Shown: one piece after another, positions 1 through 12,215 of the stretch
Layout of the letters: each line of letters begins with the position of its first letter
How positions within the stretch are numbered: position 1 is the stretch's first letter
Source: Axinella damicornis
Taxonomy: Eukaryota; Porifera; Demospongiae; Axinellida; Axinellidae
DNA: 64,000 bases
Reading direction: 5' to 3'
NCBI GenBank assembly: GCA_963931865.1
Contig: OZ007509.1
Span: 4,942,947 to 5,006,946, forward strand
Translations under genes and position numbers: made by a program
The notes under the pieces: model-generated
What the model was told of the DNA's origin: nothing
The model's database searches: none
The model's input: the letters and a program-made list of their open reading frames with translations, nothing else

Positions 1-186
1 CTCTATTGCAAACTCACTTACAACATTATATAATGTCAAAGTAGTTCTCCCCCACATGTTGGTCAGTATAGTTTTATGCGCCAAACCAATCGTTGTGTAG
101 TTTACTGCAAATCAAGAACGCTTAGAAATTATTACAGCCCCCTCCTTTTTAGCATGGCCCCATGGGTATGTCCAGACCCTTCCCTC

Positions 187-323
187 CCCTTTGCTCCCCT
201 CTCCCCTCTCCCCTCTCCCCTCTCCCCTCTCCCCCTCTCCCCCTCTCCCCCTCTCCCTCCCCCCTCTCCCCCTCTCCCCTCCCCCCTCTCCCCTCTCCCC
301 CTCTCCCTTCTCCTCTATTCCCC
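187..323 (+). repeat. CT-rich low-complexity tract
   Basis: Imperfect CCCCTCT repeats on the plus strand. Several open frames here are artefacts of the repeat. It is pyrimidine-rich on the same strand as the coiled-coil gene just downstream. Confidence 0.9.
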
Positions 324-590
324 CCTCTGCTGAAAGGAACAGTGGAAGATAGTCAATTCCAAGGCATATCATTCTCTTTTGGCATCACATATTTGTTTCA
401 TTGGGCTACACTGCAGCCCAGCTAAATAGTGCCATTGAGCACATTCTTGATCGACTCAAAAAGTGCTTTCAAGTCAGCACAAATTACAATGCACCTGTAT
501 CCTAGGACCAGATCCATGTGAGCCCTACTGAAGTGACCAGACTCCCTCCCTCCGTTTTCCTTCCACGAGGAGGGCGGAGTTCAAACCAGC

Positions 591-3500
591 ATGTTTATAC
601 TTGGGACAAGAGTCGTGACGACAGTTAGTGGATCTTCCCACTCAGAAACCGAACAGAAGTCCAAATCAGGTAGCAGGTGCTCTTGTCTGATACACTACAT
701 TAACCTTACATGGCAGTATGTTGTATGTACGTATGGCTACCATTATGGTGTGGGCGGTGGTGGAGGGGCTAACACAGCAGAGCTTGTGTGCACAACTTGG
801 TTGGTGGGATGTCAGGTGTCCGCTTCCCGTGAAGAGGTGTTCACGCTTTCCAAATGAGGCATCACTTTTCAATGCTTGTGTAGTAACAAGAAGACACTGC
901 ATCCTGATGCCGGACACATGGAGATACACTAGCCTCGTTCCCAAGCCCCTGCCCAGCTTTTTTTCAGTATGGAAATCCTGGGAGCGGGGTTAGAGATACT
1001 CTATCCAACCAATTTCCCTTCCTAGATCCTCTGGCTTACCTAAGGGATTCCTTCCAGCTGTGCAGCACAAAGTGAGGTGTTTGGTCTATTCTGTGCTATT
1101 GCCTTAGTAACATCCCATTTTCAGGCGACCCTAAGACCAAACATTTAGTTTTAGTGGTGCTGTAATCCCATTTGTGGGAATAGGATTTATTGTACTGCTC
1201 TCTGCTGAAGAGCAACAACAGACATCAACATGCTGATCTGTCAGCGTGTCAGTCTACACCAGGGGCCTCCTTGTCAACTAGTCCGGAATCACTGTTGTGC
1301 TCACAATAATATATTTTTTTGTTCATTTGTTGTTCATTTTTGAATGTTTGTTTACTCTGTACATTGCCAAGACTAGGCATGCTTTAGGGGCATTGTTGTC
1401 AGATTATGTGACATTGCATCTGAGGGATGGTATTTTTGTGATGCTACTTAACCTCCTTAGGAAGTTAGTAAACCCTTCAGAGAGCAGCTCATTGGGTGGT
1501 GGCAGCCTGCCAAACTATACCATGTGGAGGCTTCTTGGCTAGTCAGCAAAACATTCATGACAGCACTTCCTCACCTCTTATTGGCACAGCTGGCAGCCAT
1601 GCAACTTATCCCTCCCACATGGACGGACACAAGAGTCTGATTTCGGTTAATGAGCGAAAGTATACCAACAGTATTGATTCAGGGTCTAACAGCTTGCGCA
1701 GCGTTTCAGCTGCCCAGCTCAACTGGCACGCCTCATTCAACAAATTAATGGTAGGACAGTAACTAGACTTACTAGAGCCACCTGATGTCTGGCATTGATT
1801 GTTATTCCCATCTGCAGGTACATACTGTAGTACTACCAACATGATTCCATGCAGCTGCTCATGGTGCTCTGTGTATACAAAGTGTAGTATACAAAATAAC
1901 TAGCCTCATTCCCAGGCCCACACGCCACTTTTGGTTTGCCGTACTGCAAGCGACGAAATGCTGGTAACGAGGCTACAAAATGACAATGATATGGAGAGCA
2001 GTTAGCTATTCTATTGGAACCACCCCACTCCCTACCCCTCCCTCTCTCCCTTCCCCTTCCCTCCCTCTCTCCCTTCCCTCCCTCTCTCCCACCCTTCCTC
2101 TCCCCTCTCTCCCACCCTCCCTTTCCCCACTTTCCTCCCTCTCTCCCACTCCTCCCTATACAGCTCAAGGCTTCCCAGCAACACCTGAGGGGCAAGGATC
2201 AAGGCCTTCATATCCTGAAGCGGCAGCTTGACCGAGAGCATGAGCATGTTGAGAGGTGCCATCAAGAGATTGCACAGCTGGTGAGGGACGTCTGTGCTAC
2301 AGCTCCGAACAGCATTTCAGGATATAGATAGCACGTGCAACTGTAAAGGGCCAAAGAGTAAACTGGTGTGTTAAAATGTGGGTCAGGTATCTCAGGTTTG
2401 GTACACACAGCCATGTCGAGGTAGTCTCGTTCCCAGGCCTTCTACACTCCAGTTTTTGATCGCTTGCAGCGATCAAAACTGGAGGTGTAGAAGGCCTGGG
2501 AACGAGGCTAATGACGAGTAGTGTGCATGTTTCCACAGTAACAAACTGTACTTTCCTTATGTAGTGATTAATATCAAGAGCGGTATGTGCTCCTGTTGAT
2601 ATTCAATTGTTTCATTCTCACAATTTGCACTCTGGTATGTATTTGTGGAATACTTATTATGCTCATTTGCATGGCGTTAATTTAATGTAACTAGTGGCCC
2701 TGTTTCCTGCGGTGACTGCCTGCCGCCAAGATCTACTGCTGCCACACACTCTGGGGTCTTCTGTACCAGTGTCTTCCCTAACATAATTATTCTCATACAT
2801 TCCTCCAGCGCAGCCAGCTAGCTCGCAGCCCCCTGGCTACCCCGGCCTCTCGACAGGATGCAGTGAGGGAGAGGGAGCAACTGATCTCACAGCTGGAGGA
2901 GGCCCAGAAGAAGGTCATGCGGCAGTCATGTGACAGTCACGTCATGTGATCAGCCATGCAGTAGTCATGTGATCAATCATGTGATACATTCCTGTTCAAC
3001 CTGTAGATCTCTTCCCTCGAGAGACAAGTGCAGATGGAAGTGGATGAGAAGGAGGAGGTTGCTTGTGAGGTGAGAGACCCTCTGAGGGTATCAGATGGTC
3101 TCAATGTTTGTATCTGCGTTCAAAAATATGTATCCTCCCCCAACCCTTACATGTACACAGCGGGACTACTACTCTACAAAGTGTGAGAGCATGCTAAAGT
3201 GTCTGGAAGAACAGAAACAATCACAGCCACCTTCACAGACGGCGGTGCAACATCTCATGGAAGAGAACAGGTAGCAGCATGTAGCAGACTCAGTAGATCC
3301 AATTACTGTACACCTGCATGTGCCTGTGGGGAGGACCCCAGTATCTCGTGATCCATTCTGCAATCCTCACACCCTCCCAGACAGCTGAAGTTGGAGTTGG
3401 TAGAAGTGCGGGCTGAGAAAGAGAGGGCCCTTAACAGGATAGAGAGATACAAGGTGAGGGGGCCGGGGTGATCATGAGCTAGGAGTGAGTATGACAGGGT

Positions 3501-6491
3501 ACATGATATGTGAGGGGATGCAGGAGGCATGCAGTGAGGTGGGGGAGGAGAAGAGATGGTGAGCCAGTGTTTCCCCCAAAGGGTGCTCCTCCTCCTAATA
3601 TCTTTTGATGTGGTCATTAAGTTCTTTGATCTGGTCATATCTTTGGCTTCCCCCCCTTTCCGGCAGCTTTGGGGGAATTGCTGGGTGAGCTGGGAGGTGC
3701 AGGGGGAAGGGGAAGGGAGAGGAGTGATGGAGTGAGGAGTGACGGGGTATACCCCCTCAATCCTCACCTCATTACTCCTCTCCCTTACATTACTGGAACT
3801 TAGTAGTACACTTTAATTTGCTCCTTTCATAAGATCTAACTTACAACCCAATTAAGATATTGAGGATTGGGGGGACTAAAGAGGAATAACGGAGCAAGGA
3901 GTGAAGCTAGGGGTAAAGAGTGAGCCAGGGGGCCTGGGTACGAGGCTAGGATGAGTGGTGAGAGGTACTGCATGAGGAGAGTACATAGGTGCAGAAACAA
4001 AGTTGGTTACCCAAGTATCCACCTGCTGCATGTATTATACCATGTATCCCACCTCCGAACACAACATACACACAGCGTGCAGTGGAGAGGCGGAAGACAA
4101 GAGAGCAGCAGCTTCAGGTCATCACCAACAAGCACCAGGGTACGTCATGTTTTTGATGCGGCTGCTAGGCACAACTGTTCAAACACCATCCCCCCCCCCC
4201 CCCCCCCCCCCCCCTTCTCTCACCCTCCTCACCCCTCACAGACCTGCGTCAGAGTGTGAAGAGAGCGGGAGAGCTGGAGCTGCTAGCCAATAGTCTCTCA
4301 GAGTCGGTGAAGGACAAGTCTCTCGCTCTGCAACACCAGAAGAAAACTAACAAGTGAGGAACTGGCAGAGTTATCACCATGTAAGCAGAGGTCCCACAAG
4401 TAAGCTGTGAAATATGGTTAGCAATGTTTAAGAAAATAAAAAGCTGCTATGGTGCCCTATAGAGGTCATACTGAGCCTAGGGCATACCCTCAGGGTTATC
4501 ATGCAATGCCAACCCCATTCCTAGTTGGAATGAAGGCCTTGAACATAAACAGTAGAGGCCCTATGAGATTAGAGGGCTGCTTTGTGGCCAAAAAGATGGC
4601 AGATGCAGTCCACCCAATACTTCTACAGCCAAGCGGGGATATATCCATGCACTGTTATAAACTAGAGGGTGACAGGGTGACCTCCGGTCCCCCGGCCTGT
4701 CCCACCCTTTGCACAAACTTGTACTGGTGTAAATTGCAGTACAACACCCTATTGCATTTGAACCCAACCTGCTGTGCTGTTTCAGTACGTAGCTCAGTTG
4801 GTACATTGGCCCTGAAAGCTGATTGTCATTTGCAGGGGAGGCAGCAAAGTTTTGCTTCCCGCCTGATTTTTCACATACACGTGCACACACTATCTCTCAC
4901 TCTCAGGGTGCTGGCCACACGCATTGCTGATCTAGAGCACAGGTTGAGGGCCATGGAGATCAGTGAGCTGTGGACGAGTGAGGATACCAACCTCTCTGAG
5001 TTGCTGTGGAGTGACGGTAGGTGGGGCTAGAGTGATGGTGTGGGGGTGTACATGAGAGTGAGGATGTAAAGGGGCTATACAAGGGAGGGTAGGTGGGGCT
5101 AGAGTGATGGTGTGGGGGTGTGCGTGAGTGAGGGTGTAAAGGGGCTGTACAGGGGAGGGTAGGTGGGGATAGAGTGATGATGTGGGGGTGTGCGTGAGAG
5201 TGAGGGTGTAAAGGGGCTATACAAGGGAGGGTAGGTGGGGCTAGAGTGATGGTGTGGGGGTGTGCGTGAGTGAGGGTGTAAAGGGGCTGTACAGGGGAGG
5301 GTAGGTGGGGATAGAGTGATGATGTGGGGGTGTGCGTGAGAGTGAGGGTGTAAAGGGGCTGTACAGGGGGTAGGTGGGGCTAGAGTGATGGTGTGGGGGT
5401 GTGCGTGGGAGTGAGGGTGTAAAGGGGCTGTACAGGGGAGGGTAGGTGGGGCTAGAGTGATGGTGTGGGGGTGTACATGAGAGTGAGGGTGTAAAGGGGT
5501 TGTACAGGGGAGGGTAGGTGGGGCTAGAGTGATGGTGTGGGGGTGTGCGTGAGAGTGAGGGTGTAAAGGGGTTGTACAGGGGAGGGTAGGTGGGGCTGTG
5601 GGGGTGTGCGTGAGTGAGGGTGTAAAGGGGCTGTACAGGGGAGGGTAGGTGGGGCTAGAGTGATGGTGTGGGGTGTACATGAGAGTGAGAGTGTAAAGGG
5701 GCTATAAAGGGGAGGGTAGGTGGGGCTAGAGTGATGGTGTGGGGGTGTGCGTGAGAGTGAGGGTGTAAAGGGGTTGTACAGGGGAGGGTAGGTGGGGCTG
5801 TGGGGGTGTGCGTGAGTGAGGGTGTAAAGGGGCTGTACAGGGGAGGGTAGGTGGGGCTAGAGTGATGGTGTGGGGTGTACATGAGAGTGAGAGTGTAAAG
5901 GGGCTATAAAGGGGAGGGTAGGTGGGGCTAGAGTGATGGTGTGGGGGTGTGTGTGAGAGTGAGGGTGTCAAGGGGGCTATAGTATACATTCAGGGGAGGA
6001 TAGGTGGGTCTAGAGTGATGGTGGTAAATAGTTTGGGGAGGGTAGGTGGGGCTAAAGTGATGGTGTGGGGGTGTATGTGAGGTGAGGGCTATACTATAGT
6101 ATACAGTAAGGGTGGAGGTGGGGGCCTGTAGGTGCATGTGGTAGGGAGAGTAGGTATATATAGTGTGTGAGGGAATGACACTGCACGTTTACATGGACAT
6201 ATATGAATTAACTGTGTCTGAAAATTTATTTGCAGCCCCTCCTACACACACACACACACACACACACACACCCACACACACACACTCACAGACCAAGCAC
6301 CCCTCTCACCCAATGCAGATGGTCCTCCCAACCCTGTACTACATGTACAAGATGGTGGGAGGGGGGTTGAAGGGGAGGAGTGCACTAATGCAGATACACT
6401 CCAGCCCTCCAGAGAACATGAGGAGGAAGGCAGTTTCACTGGCTCATCTTCAGTACGAGAGAACACCTCAGCCATGGTCAACCTGGCATGA
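591..6491 (+). CDS. Coiled-coil protein, 11 exons (5' end uncertain)
   Basis: Exons supported by splice sites and unbroken phase: 590-669, 1590-1750, 2164-2280, 2809-2913, 3007-3069, 3161-3270, 3381-3453, 4076-4139, 4242-4353, 4907-5016 and 6292-6491, stop TGA at 6489. Together they give about 397 codons if translation starts at ATG 591. That ATG lies one base after a good acceptor, so upstream exons may exist. The N-terminal 60 residues are Ser-rich. The middle (exons 3 to 10) is Glu/Lys/Arg/Gln-rich with heptad-like spacing, typical of a long coiled coil. The C-terminus is acidic and Ser-rich and ends in NLA. No catalytic motif is visible and I could not place it in a named family; a structural or trafficking coiled-coil protein is the most that can be said. 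Confidence 0.72.
1901..1975. mobile_element. Foldback MITE, TAGCCTC...GAGGCTA ends
   Basis: Termini TAGCCTCATTCCCAGG and its near-complement enclose a short imperfect palindrome. Flanks CAAAATAAC (1892-1900) and CAAAATGAC (1976-1984) form a 9-bp target duplication with one mismatch. It sits in the coiled-coil gene intron between exons 1590-1750 and 2164-2280. Confidence 0.8.
2034..2160 (+). repeat. CCCTCT polypyrimidine expansion at a 3' splice site
   Basis: About 125 bases almost wholly C and T, ending at the acceptor of the exon starting at 2164. It looks like an expanded polypyrimidine tract. Confidence 0.9.
2422..2510. mobile_element. Foldback MITE, TAGTCTC...GAGGCTA ends
   Basis: Long inverted repeat centred on a GATCGCTTGCAGCGATC core. 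The flanks ATGTCGAGG and ATGACGAGT agree at 7 of 9 bases, consistent with a worn 9-bp target duplication. Confidence 0.8.
5017..6130 (+). repeat. G-rich minisatellite, about 70-72 bp unit
   Basis: About 15 copies of a unit containing GGTAGGTGGGGCTAGAGTGATG. The array begins at the 5' splice site of the exon ending at 5016, and most units repeat the donor-like GGTAGGTGG. The minus-strand open frames rich in HPHT are repeat shadows. Confidence 0.93.
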
Positions 6492-7413
6492 CATTGTCTG
6501 TATCACTGTCGAATCACTCCCAGACATTTGTGGTCATAATATATAACACACCTGTCACAGGAATTGAATGTGGTCTGGTATTCTCCTGTGTGATTTTATA
6601 CACACAATAATTACACTGGTCTGTTTCTGCAAGCATCCACCGTTTACGTGCATGTACGATCTGACAGGCCAGGTGCCATGGGAACAGCTGAGCTTGACAG
6701 GCATGTGATACCCCAGGGGGGTTGAAAGGGAGGAGTGCACTAATGCAGATACACTCCAGCCCTCCAGAGAACATGAGGAGGAAGGCAGTTTCACTGGCTC
6801 ATCTTCAGTACGAGAGAACACCTCAGCCATGGTCAACCTGGCATGACATTGTCTGTATCACTGTCGAATCACTCCCAGACATTTGTGGTCATAATATATA
6901 ACACACCTGTCACAGGAATTGAATGTGGTCTGGTATTCTCCTGTGTGATTTTATACACACAATAATTACACTGGTCTGTTTCTGCAAGCGTCCACCGTTT
7001 ACGTGCATGTACGATCTGACAGGCCAGGTGCCATGGGAACAGCTGAGCTTGACAGGCATGTGATACCCCAAGGGGGTTGAAAGGGAGGAGTGCACTAATG
7101 CAGATACACTCCAGCCCTCCAGAGAACATGAGGAGGAAGGCAGTTTCACTGGCTCATCTTCAGTACGAGAGAACACCTCAGCCATGGTCAACCTGGCATG
7201 ACATTGTCTGTATCACTGTCGAATCACTCCCAGACGTTTGTGTCTGAAAATTTATTTGCAGCCCCTCCTACACACACACACACACACACACACTCACAGA
7301 CCAAGCACCCCTCTCACCCAATGCAGATGGTCCTCCCAACCCTGTACTACATGTACAAGATGGTGGGAGGGGGGTTGAAGGGGAGGAGTGCACTAATGCA
7401 GATACACTCCAGC
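6213..7413 (+). repeat. Segmental duplication of the last coiled-coil exon
   Basis: Block A (6213-6360: acceptor, AC repeat, start of last exon) is followed by block B (6361-6715: rest of exon, stop, 3' flank). A near-identical B copy (6716-7070), a partial third B (7071-7233) and a second A (7234-7413) follow. The B period is 355 bp. The second A copy loses the exon end and runs into a TAG...CTA element end near 7440. Only the first exon copy joins in phase to a complete terminal exon. Confidence 0.88.
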
Positions 7414-7439
7414 GCCCTCTTGAAGGCCTGGGTACGAGG

Positions 7440-7890
7440 CTAGTGATAGCTAGTGTGTTACCATATGCACTTAGAATTATACACACACTAATACTGTTCT
7501 GTTTCTGCAAGCGCTCGTGGTTTACATGCATGTACCATCTGATAGGCCAGGTGCCATGGGAACGGCTGAGCTTGACAGGCATGTGATATCCTAGTGTGTT
7601 ACCATATGCACTTGTAATTATACACACAAATAATAATGCTGTTCTGTTCTTGCAAGCGTCCACGGCTATAGCTTACGTGCACGTACTAGTACTAGCACGT
7701 ACCCATCCGCATGTTAGGATGGACAGGTGTGGGGAAGGGCTGCACTAAACTTGGCAGGCATGTGACCTGACCCTTACCCTGATCATGACCTGCGAACTTC
7801 CGGTGACCCTGCAGCAAGAGCCATATAAGTGTCAGGTGTGCGTGGCAGGGGCGCAAGCTAGCTGAACAGTACAGGTGAAGGAGATCAGCA
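7440..7890 (+). other. Spacer upstream of the phosphomannomutase gene
   Basis: Contains degenerate copies of the duplicated 3' flank, such as repeats around GCCAGGTGCCATGGGAAC at 7544 and again near 7021. No clear core promoter element was recognised, but the promoter of the downstream gene should lie here. Confidence 0.5.
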
Positions 7891-9981
7891 ATGGCTAAAC
7901 GGGACGTGCTCTGTTTGTTTGACGTCGATGGTACGCTCACTCCCTCCAGACTGGTAAGATTTTAGACAGAAAGTAGCACGGGTGTATATCATTTGCATGA
8001 CTCCATGGCAACTTGTCATCCTGCAAGACATGCATGATTTAACTGCATGAGCCAGCTGAGGGCCATCGTGCAACCATGCATCAGTGAGGCTGAGAATTAA
8101 TAATCTCCAGTAAATGAAGTCTCACATATGAAAATTCACTCGCTACGTGGTGCAGCTGGTCTGTGGGTGAATAGCCTCGTACCCTGATGGGGTGGAGCCT
8201 GGGTATGAGGCTAGTGTGCTCTCCCAGGGTATAGGAAGACGGGCTCTGAGCTTTGATGAGGTTTCATTGGGCTGACCGAGACCTGAGCACACTGCTCCTG
8301 GGCAAAGTGCGCTGCTGGTTAGTGATTTCACCCGGTAGTGAATGACCCACAGCCACATGGTATTGCACTCCCAGCTGTAAATAATGTTATTATGCAGAAT
8401 AGATTCATAAGGTGAGTCACAGCTGTGTGTTCTGTTTGAGGGCAAGTCACTGGGAGGTACTATTACACTGGACTACTACAGACATAATATTATGGTCTCA
8501 GACTATACGGGAGTGTTGGGTATAAAAGGTATGTTGGCTGGAGATTTGGCACTCTCTTGGCATAGTTGTGTTATCATTGGTCCTACCCATGTTTAGCTAG
8601 GAAGTTAGCTATAAGGTTGGTGCATGCGGGGCAAAATGAGAGTGACATGGGAACGGCTGGGAAGGATGCGGGGCAGAAATGAGAGTGACATGGGAACGGC
8701 TGGGAAGGATGCGGGGCAGAAATGAGAGTGACAATTACACTAAACAAGAGGTCACATACTATGCAATCCTTACCTCCCCTGCAGGTGATCACTCCAGACA
8801 TGAAGGAGTTTATCCTCCGTTTGAAGGAAAAGGCAGTGATTGGAATAGTGGGAGGGTCTGACCTACCCAAAATGGAAGAGCAGATGGGGGGAGATGGAGG
8901 TGAGGGGAAAGGGAGGGGGTTGTGTGGTGGCAGATCCAATATTTGAAGCTATGAGCTATGATCGGTTTCCCACAGTGACTGAGATGTACGACTATGTCTT
9001 TTCTGAGAATGGACTGGTTGCCTTCAAGGATGGAAAACTCCTCAATAAAATGGTACATAGACTGCTCTGACAATCTCTTGTCTCGAGGGAGATGGCCATG
9101 ATGAATTATCTTCCTCCTTCCATTTTTCTTCATCCTCTCTCCCCCTCCCTCTTTCTCCTCTCCTCTCTTCCCTCTTCCTTCTCCCCTCCCTTCTCTCTCC
9201 CTTCACTCCTTCCCTGTCCCTTCTCCCGTTGCTCCTTCTCTCCTGCAGAGTATCAAAGACCACCTTGGTGAGGAAAAGCTCAAAACATTTCTCAACTACT
9301 GCCTTCACTACATGGCTGATCTGGACATCCCCAAGAAGAGGTGGGTCGATCCTCATCCTCATTTGAGAACATGTTACACTAGCGCCCATCTTAGCGTTAC
9401 TGATGCACAATGTCACTGATACTCGCATCACAATTATTCCCTGCCTTCCTACCCCTCCTCCCCTTCCTTCTCACACTCACATACTTCAGAGGCACATTCA
9501 TTGAGTTTCGAAGTGGTCTCATCAATGTTTGTCCCATCGGAAGGAACTGCACACAGCAAGAAAGATTGGATTTCTTTGAGTATGATAAAGTGAGAAAGCG
9601 GTGGGGGGGGGGGATGTGTTAAGATAGGAGGTAGGGTATGTGTAAGGGTAGCCTCGTTCTAGTGTAAGGGCTAGTGTAAGGGAGGGAAAGAATTTGTGTG
9701 AACACTGAGAAGGGAGGAATGTGTGGGAGTGAAGATGATTTTGCTGGTCGTGTTGCTAATAGTTAAGTTAATGTTAATTCATCCCCCTCATACACATGAA
9801 ATAGGAGCACAAAATTCGTGAGAAGTTTGTTGCAGATCTTGAAGCAAAGTTTCCCGACTTGGGACTCAAGTTCTCCATCGGTAAGCATCACACTCACCCT
9901 ACAACTCTCAGATGGATGTATACAAGAGACAATACCACACACACACACGCACACACGCACACACACACACACACCCACCCA

Positions 9982-10020
<39 letters not shown>

Positions 10021-11312
10021 ACACACACACACACACACCTCACACATACACACACGCAGGGGGTCAGATCAGTTTCGATGCATTTCCTACTGGTTGGGAC
10101 AAGACATTTTGTCTTAGTCTCGTTGATCTCTCTCAGTTCAAGGAGGTCCACTTCTTTGGAGACAAGACTCATCCTGTGAGTGTACCCGCATACCTTAGCC
10201 TCGTACCCAGGTCCCACCCGCCGGGGCCTGGGTACGAGGCTACCGTATACCGTACCGGGAGTCCACAGCGAGAAGAACCATCCAAGTGCAGGAATGGCAG
10301 CTTGTGCTTGACCATATACAGCAAGTGGAAAATACTACTGTTGTCAAACTTATTGTATTCACCAAAAGCACGTAATAAAATGTAGTGCTTCTTCACACTT
10401 AGCTAGAGCATACTTTGGTTGCTGCAGTAGGGTGAGGTGGTGCCATGGTTACAGGCTGAAGTCTTCCAGAAACTCAGGTGGAAAACTGTAGTTTCAGGAG
10501 CTCATGAGCCACAGCGAAGGAGCGTCGAACTAGTATAGACATGTTGTGTGCCCTCACGATGCGCTCCTGGTAGTATAGATACATGTGGCTAACAACATGT
10601 GACCGGTATGAAGTGCATGTACATGGGTATAATCATGGGTAATAGAGCGCGGGGAACTGGATTGGAAAGCGCGCGCCACCCTAGTCGTAATGTATGGAAT
10701 GTCGGCACGGCCTTTGATTGAATGCGGGTTTCGCTGGTTTTTTGTTGTCCCTCTGGTGCCGCACAGGGACTGTTCTGGGGCTTACCTCTTGTACCATCGG
10801 ATCGTCCTTCTGGTGCCACATGGAAACCGTTCTGAGGCTTACCTTTCATATTGTTCGATCGGTCTTGAATTGGTGTATGCCCAAAGTGGTAACTTTCACT
10901 CCTGACAGTCCTGAGTAACGACTGGTAAGTGCAACAGTACATGGGTATCACAATTTCAGGGATATGTCCATTTTTGGGGGCAGCCCAAGCGAGCTTTTAT
11001 CTACGACTCAGGAGCAAAACGTACCACTTTGGGCATACACCGGTTGAAAGGGCAAACTTGAGCAAAACCCACAATCAATCCCGTAAACGCGCGTTTCCAA
11101 TCCAGTTCCGTGCTCTATTATCCATGGTATAGTGCACAACTTGACCATGTGACCTGACTGTGTCTTGTGATACAAACTGTTCCCACCGATCCTACACATA
11201 CATCCAGGGGGGAAATGACTATGAGATCTATGAGGATGCACGTACGACTGGCCACAGAGTGACCAGCCCAGCGGACACCAGGAAACAGCTGGAAGCACTG
11301 TTCTACAATTGA
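7891..11312 (+). CDS. PMM2: Phosphomannomutase (PMM2/PMM1 type)
   Basis: Interconverts mannose-6-phosphate and mannose-1-phosphate in the cytosol, feeding GDP-mannose and dolichol-mannose for glycosylation. Eight exons join without a frame break: 7891-7953, 8785-8899, 8976-9052, 9249-9340, 9490-9589, 9805-9880, 10060-10175 and 11208-11312. The product is 247 residues, against about 246 in human PMM2. It has the HAD nucleophile motif DVDGT at 11-15, GGSD at 44-47, the substrate-side segment around [11 protein letters not shown] (179-189), and GDKTHPGGND (208-217) with the metal-ligand aspartates. The start fits the family N-terminus and precedes the nucleophile by ten residues. Intron 7 carries a foldback element. 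PMM1 and PMM2 split within vertebrates, so the symbol is by similarity only. Confidence 0.97.
8630..8735 (+). repeat. Short tandem repeat, about 43-bp unit
   Basis: Two to three copies of GCGGGGCAGAAATGAGAGTG followed by ACATGGGAACGGCTGGGAAG, in phosphomannomutase intron 1. Confidence 0.85.
10191..10242. mobile_element. Short foldback MITE remnant
   Basis: TAGCCTCGTACCCAGG faces CCTGGGTACGAGGCTA. Flanks CCGCATACC and CCGTATACC differ by one base, with one extra T on the left. Lies just inside phosphomannomutase intron 7. Confidence 0.75.
10636..11127. mobile_element. Foldback element of about 490 bp in phosphomannomutase intron 7
   Basis: Outer arms pair GGGTAATAGAGCGCGG near 10639 with a degenerate complement near 11110. 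Inner arms pair GTGTATGCCCAAAGTGG near 10874 with CCACTTTGGGCATACAC near 11025. No coding capacity is visible, and exact ends and target duplication are uncertain. Confidence 0.7.
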
Positions 11313-12215
11313 ACCATGCATGTGCTGTGCATAGCTGAAAGAATCAGTACACTTCAAACAATGTGTCATATATATTCAATATCATCTTACTCTACCGTGT
11401 GCATTTTTATATTCTGTATTTCAGTTACTTACAGGGGCTGTATGCTCAACTCATTATATGCATGTTTTTAGTATTGAAATAGTAATAGCTAGTTATAGGC
11501 CACAGAAGATGATGGCTTTAAAAAAAACGTTTATGCACCCCTTAAAACTTTTGTGAAAATTAGTATTGTCATAGTATTATGACTCGAATGTTTGCATGTG
11601 ATTACATACCTCAGCAGAGCAGCTGCAGTGCAATGAGTGCATGCATAATTATATAAGTCAGCTTAGCTTGAAGACATTGTTGTTGGTCAGGCAGGAAGTA
11701 CAATGTCATACTTTAAGTATAGGTAACAGACACGCCTTCCAATTCAGCACAGAACACCTTTAGCTTCGGTGAGCGAGGGAACCGGCGTACTCGGGCTGCT
11801 AGGCCGGGAGTCGAGAATCGGTGTGTACGGACTCGTACTCGATTATTGGGGAGGCAAACATTTGAGCCATCCCGACTTCCCGCCAAAACTTACAAGTACA
11901 AATATTTGAACCCCAGCCGGCTGTTTCCGGTTGCGTGCGCCCCACCAAAGGGTCAAAGGTCAGGTCAACTTGGCATAATTAGAGGAGCTGCCCCGCGCGC
12001 CAAAGTTTGAAGGACTTTCAAATGGTCAACTGCGGACAGAAGAGAACTTCCCATCACGATCTACGTACACCAATTACACGAATTCGGTGAGCAGACCTAA
12101 TAGTTAAAGTGGTGTTCTCCAGCGAAGGAAGGGCCAGGGTTGGGTAGAGTTTCTGAATGGAGCCCACCAAATTCTACCGTATCCTCTGACAGGTTTTATA
12201 CACCCGCGAGATTGC
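11313..12215 (+). other. Intergenic region between phosphomannomutase and TACC genes
   Basis: No open frame with coding character. The last 450 bases (about 11750-12200) are GC-richer with several CG dinucleotides and probably hold the TACC promoter and 5' UTR. Confidence 0.5.

Noticed and set aside
4449..5030. 193-codon open frame on the plus strand
   Set aside because: Only its last part, the exon 4907-5016, has splice borders, and the protein reads in the frame that continues the coiled coil; the rest is intron.
5099..6137. Long minus-strand open frames rich in His, Pro and Thr
   Set aside because: They are translations of the 70-72 bp minisatellite; no splice context or codon character.
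10020..10117. Thr/His-rich frames over CA repeats
   Set aside because: Dinucleotide repeat artefact just before a phosphomannomutase acceptor.
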